DNA from: Bacteroidota bacterium
Lineage (GTDB): Bacteria > Bacteroidota > Bacteroidia > Chitinophagales > Chitinophagaceae
Reading direction: 5' to 3'
DNA length: 5,188 nt
Assembly (NCBI GenBank): GCA_947441205.1
Contig: CANETM010000125.1
Coordinates: forward strand, 1-5,188
A program made the translations under genes and the position numbers. Shown here piece by piece: positions 4,641-5,188 of this stretch. The notes beneath the pieces were generated by a model. That model saw only the letters and a list, made by a program, of their open reading frames with translations, searched no databases and was not told where the DNA came from. Each line of letters starts with the position of its first letter. Position 1 is the stretch's first letter.

Positions 4641-5188
4641 ATGAATAGTTCTAATCAAAACAGACGCCAATTTTTAACAAAAACTGGTAAAGCTGGTATT
4701 GCATTAGCTGCAATGCCCCTAATGTCATCAATAGTTCCATCATTGGGTATCGACACATCGGCATATCAACAACAACCCTTGCCATATGCCTATAATGCAT
4801 TAGAGCCTTTTATTGATGCCATGACCATGGAAATTCATTACACCAAACATGCAGCGACTTATACAAAAAATTTGACCGATGCATGTGTTGCCGAAAAAGT
4901 AGATACCACAAGCACTTCACTCGTTTCCTTATTAAATTCTATTTCAAAATATAGTCCAAAAATGCGTAACAACGCAGGGGGTCATTATAATCATGAGTTA
5001 TTTTGGCAATCAATGAAGCCTGCTCCTTCAACTGCTCCTTCAGGTAGTTTAGCAGAGGCTATTACAAAAACATTTGGATCATTTGCTGATTTTCAAAAAG
5101 CATTTGGGGAAGCTGCTAAAAGCAGATTTGGAAGTGGTTGGGCTTGGTTATTGTTAAAAAAAGACGGAAGCCTTGCTATTAGTTCAAC
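4641..5188 (+). CDS. Fe/Mn superoxide dismutase with Tat signal (C-terminus cut off by window edge)
   Basis: Fe/Mn superoxide dismutase converts superoxide to oxygen and hydrogen peroxide. From the ATG at 4641, 182 residues are visible. A twin-arginine signal comes first: NRRQFLTKTG (7-16), then the hydrophobic segment AGIALAAMPLM (18-28), so the folded, metal-loaded enzyme is predicted to be exported by Tat. No lipobox cysteine is seen. The mature domain begins near residue 45 with LPYAYNALEPFID (47-59). The first two metal ligands are His66 (in MEIHYTKH) and His118 (in GGHYNHELFW); gateway Tyr74 and second-sphere Trp122 are present. The C-terminal domain is partly visible (FGSGWAWLLL, 163-172), but the DxWEHAYY ligand motif lies beyond the edge. 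Gly-His before NH (GGHYNH) resembles the manganese-type enzyme, yet the second residue that separates Fe from Mn types is not visible, so metal choice is open. It follows the permease stop by 4 bases and is probably co-transcribed with it. Confidence 0.94.
   Translation, partial: MNSSNQNRRQFLTKTGKAGIALAAMPLMSSIVPSLGIDTSAYQQQPLPYAYNALEPFIDAMTMEIHYTKHAATYTKNLTDACVAEKVDTTSTSLVSLLNSISKYSPKMRNNAGGHYNHELFWQSMKPAPSTAPSGSLAEAITKTFGSFADFQKAFGEAAKSRFGSGWAWLLLKKDGSLAISS

Noticed and set aside
1..5188. Mobile elements, CRISPR arrays, tRNA or rRNA genes, riboswitches.
   Set aside because: No transposase, terminal repeats, regularly spaced repeats or recognisable RNA-gene structure was seen; all long stretches are explained by conserved genes.

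Overview
The window comes from a low-GC bacterium, most likely a member of the Bacteroidota and plausibly close to the Chitinophagaceae. The evidence is as follows. Several gene starts are preceded by the Bacteroidota-type -7 promoter element TAnnTTTG (TATCTTTG before ffh, TATCTTCG before rpsP). No start has a convincing Shine-Dalgarno sequence. Ribosomal protein bS16 carries the long C-terminal extension usual in that phylum. A small START-like protein sits directly upstream of an LptF/LptG-type permease. The exact family or genus cannot be fixed from this window.

Left half, minus strand (1-2583): transcription runs right to left through ffh (signal recognition particle GTPase), rpsP (ribosomal protein bS16) and rimM (16S rRNA maturation factor, cut off by the left edge). 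This keeps the widely conserved ffh-rpsP-rimM order, so trmD and rplS may lie just beyond the left edge. The genes do not look like one simple operon. rpsP has its own good promoter in the ffh-rpsP gap. A strong intrinsic terminator lies between rpsP and rimM, followed by a possible near-leaderless promoter for rimM.

Centre (2584-2814): a 231-base AT-rich divergent intergenic region with no gene. It holds the ffh promoter on the minus strand and a candidate promoter for the right-hand operon on the plus strand. It also has an 8-base inverted repeat (ACTTGGAA) placed upstream of both promoters and several copies of an AACTAATTAAT-like box.

Right half, plus strand (2815-5188): a tightly packed operon of a START-like domain protein, an LptF/LptG-family permease (TTG start, gap of 10 bases), and an iron/manganese superoxide dismutase with a twin-arginine signal sequence (gap of 4 bases, cut off by the right edge). 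The first two genes suggest lipid or lipopolysaccharide handling at the cell envelope. The third would protect the periplasm from superoxide. The functional link among the three is inferred from spacing only.

Most of the window is ordinary housekeeping sequence, and I see no mobile element, CRISPR array, tRNA or rRNA. The best leads are the START-permease-exported SOD operon, the enlarged periplasmic region of the permease, and the terminator plus near-leaderless start that may uncouple rimM from rpsP.
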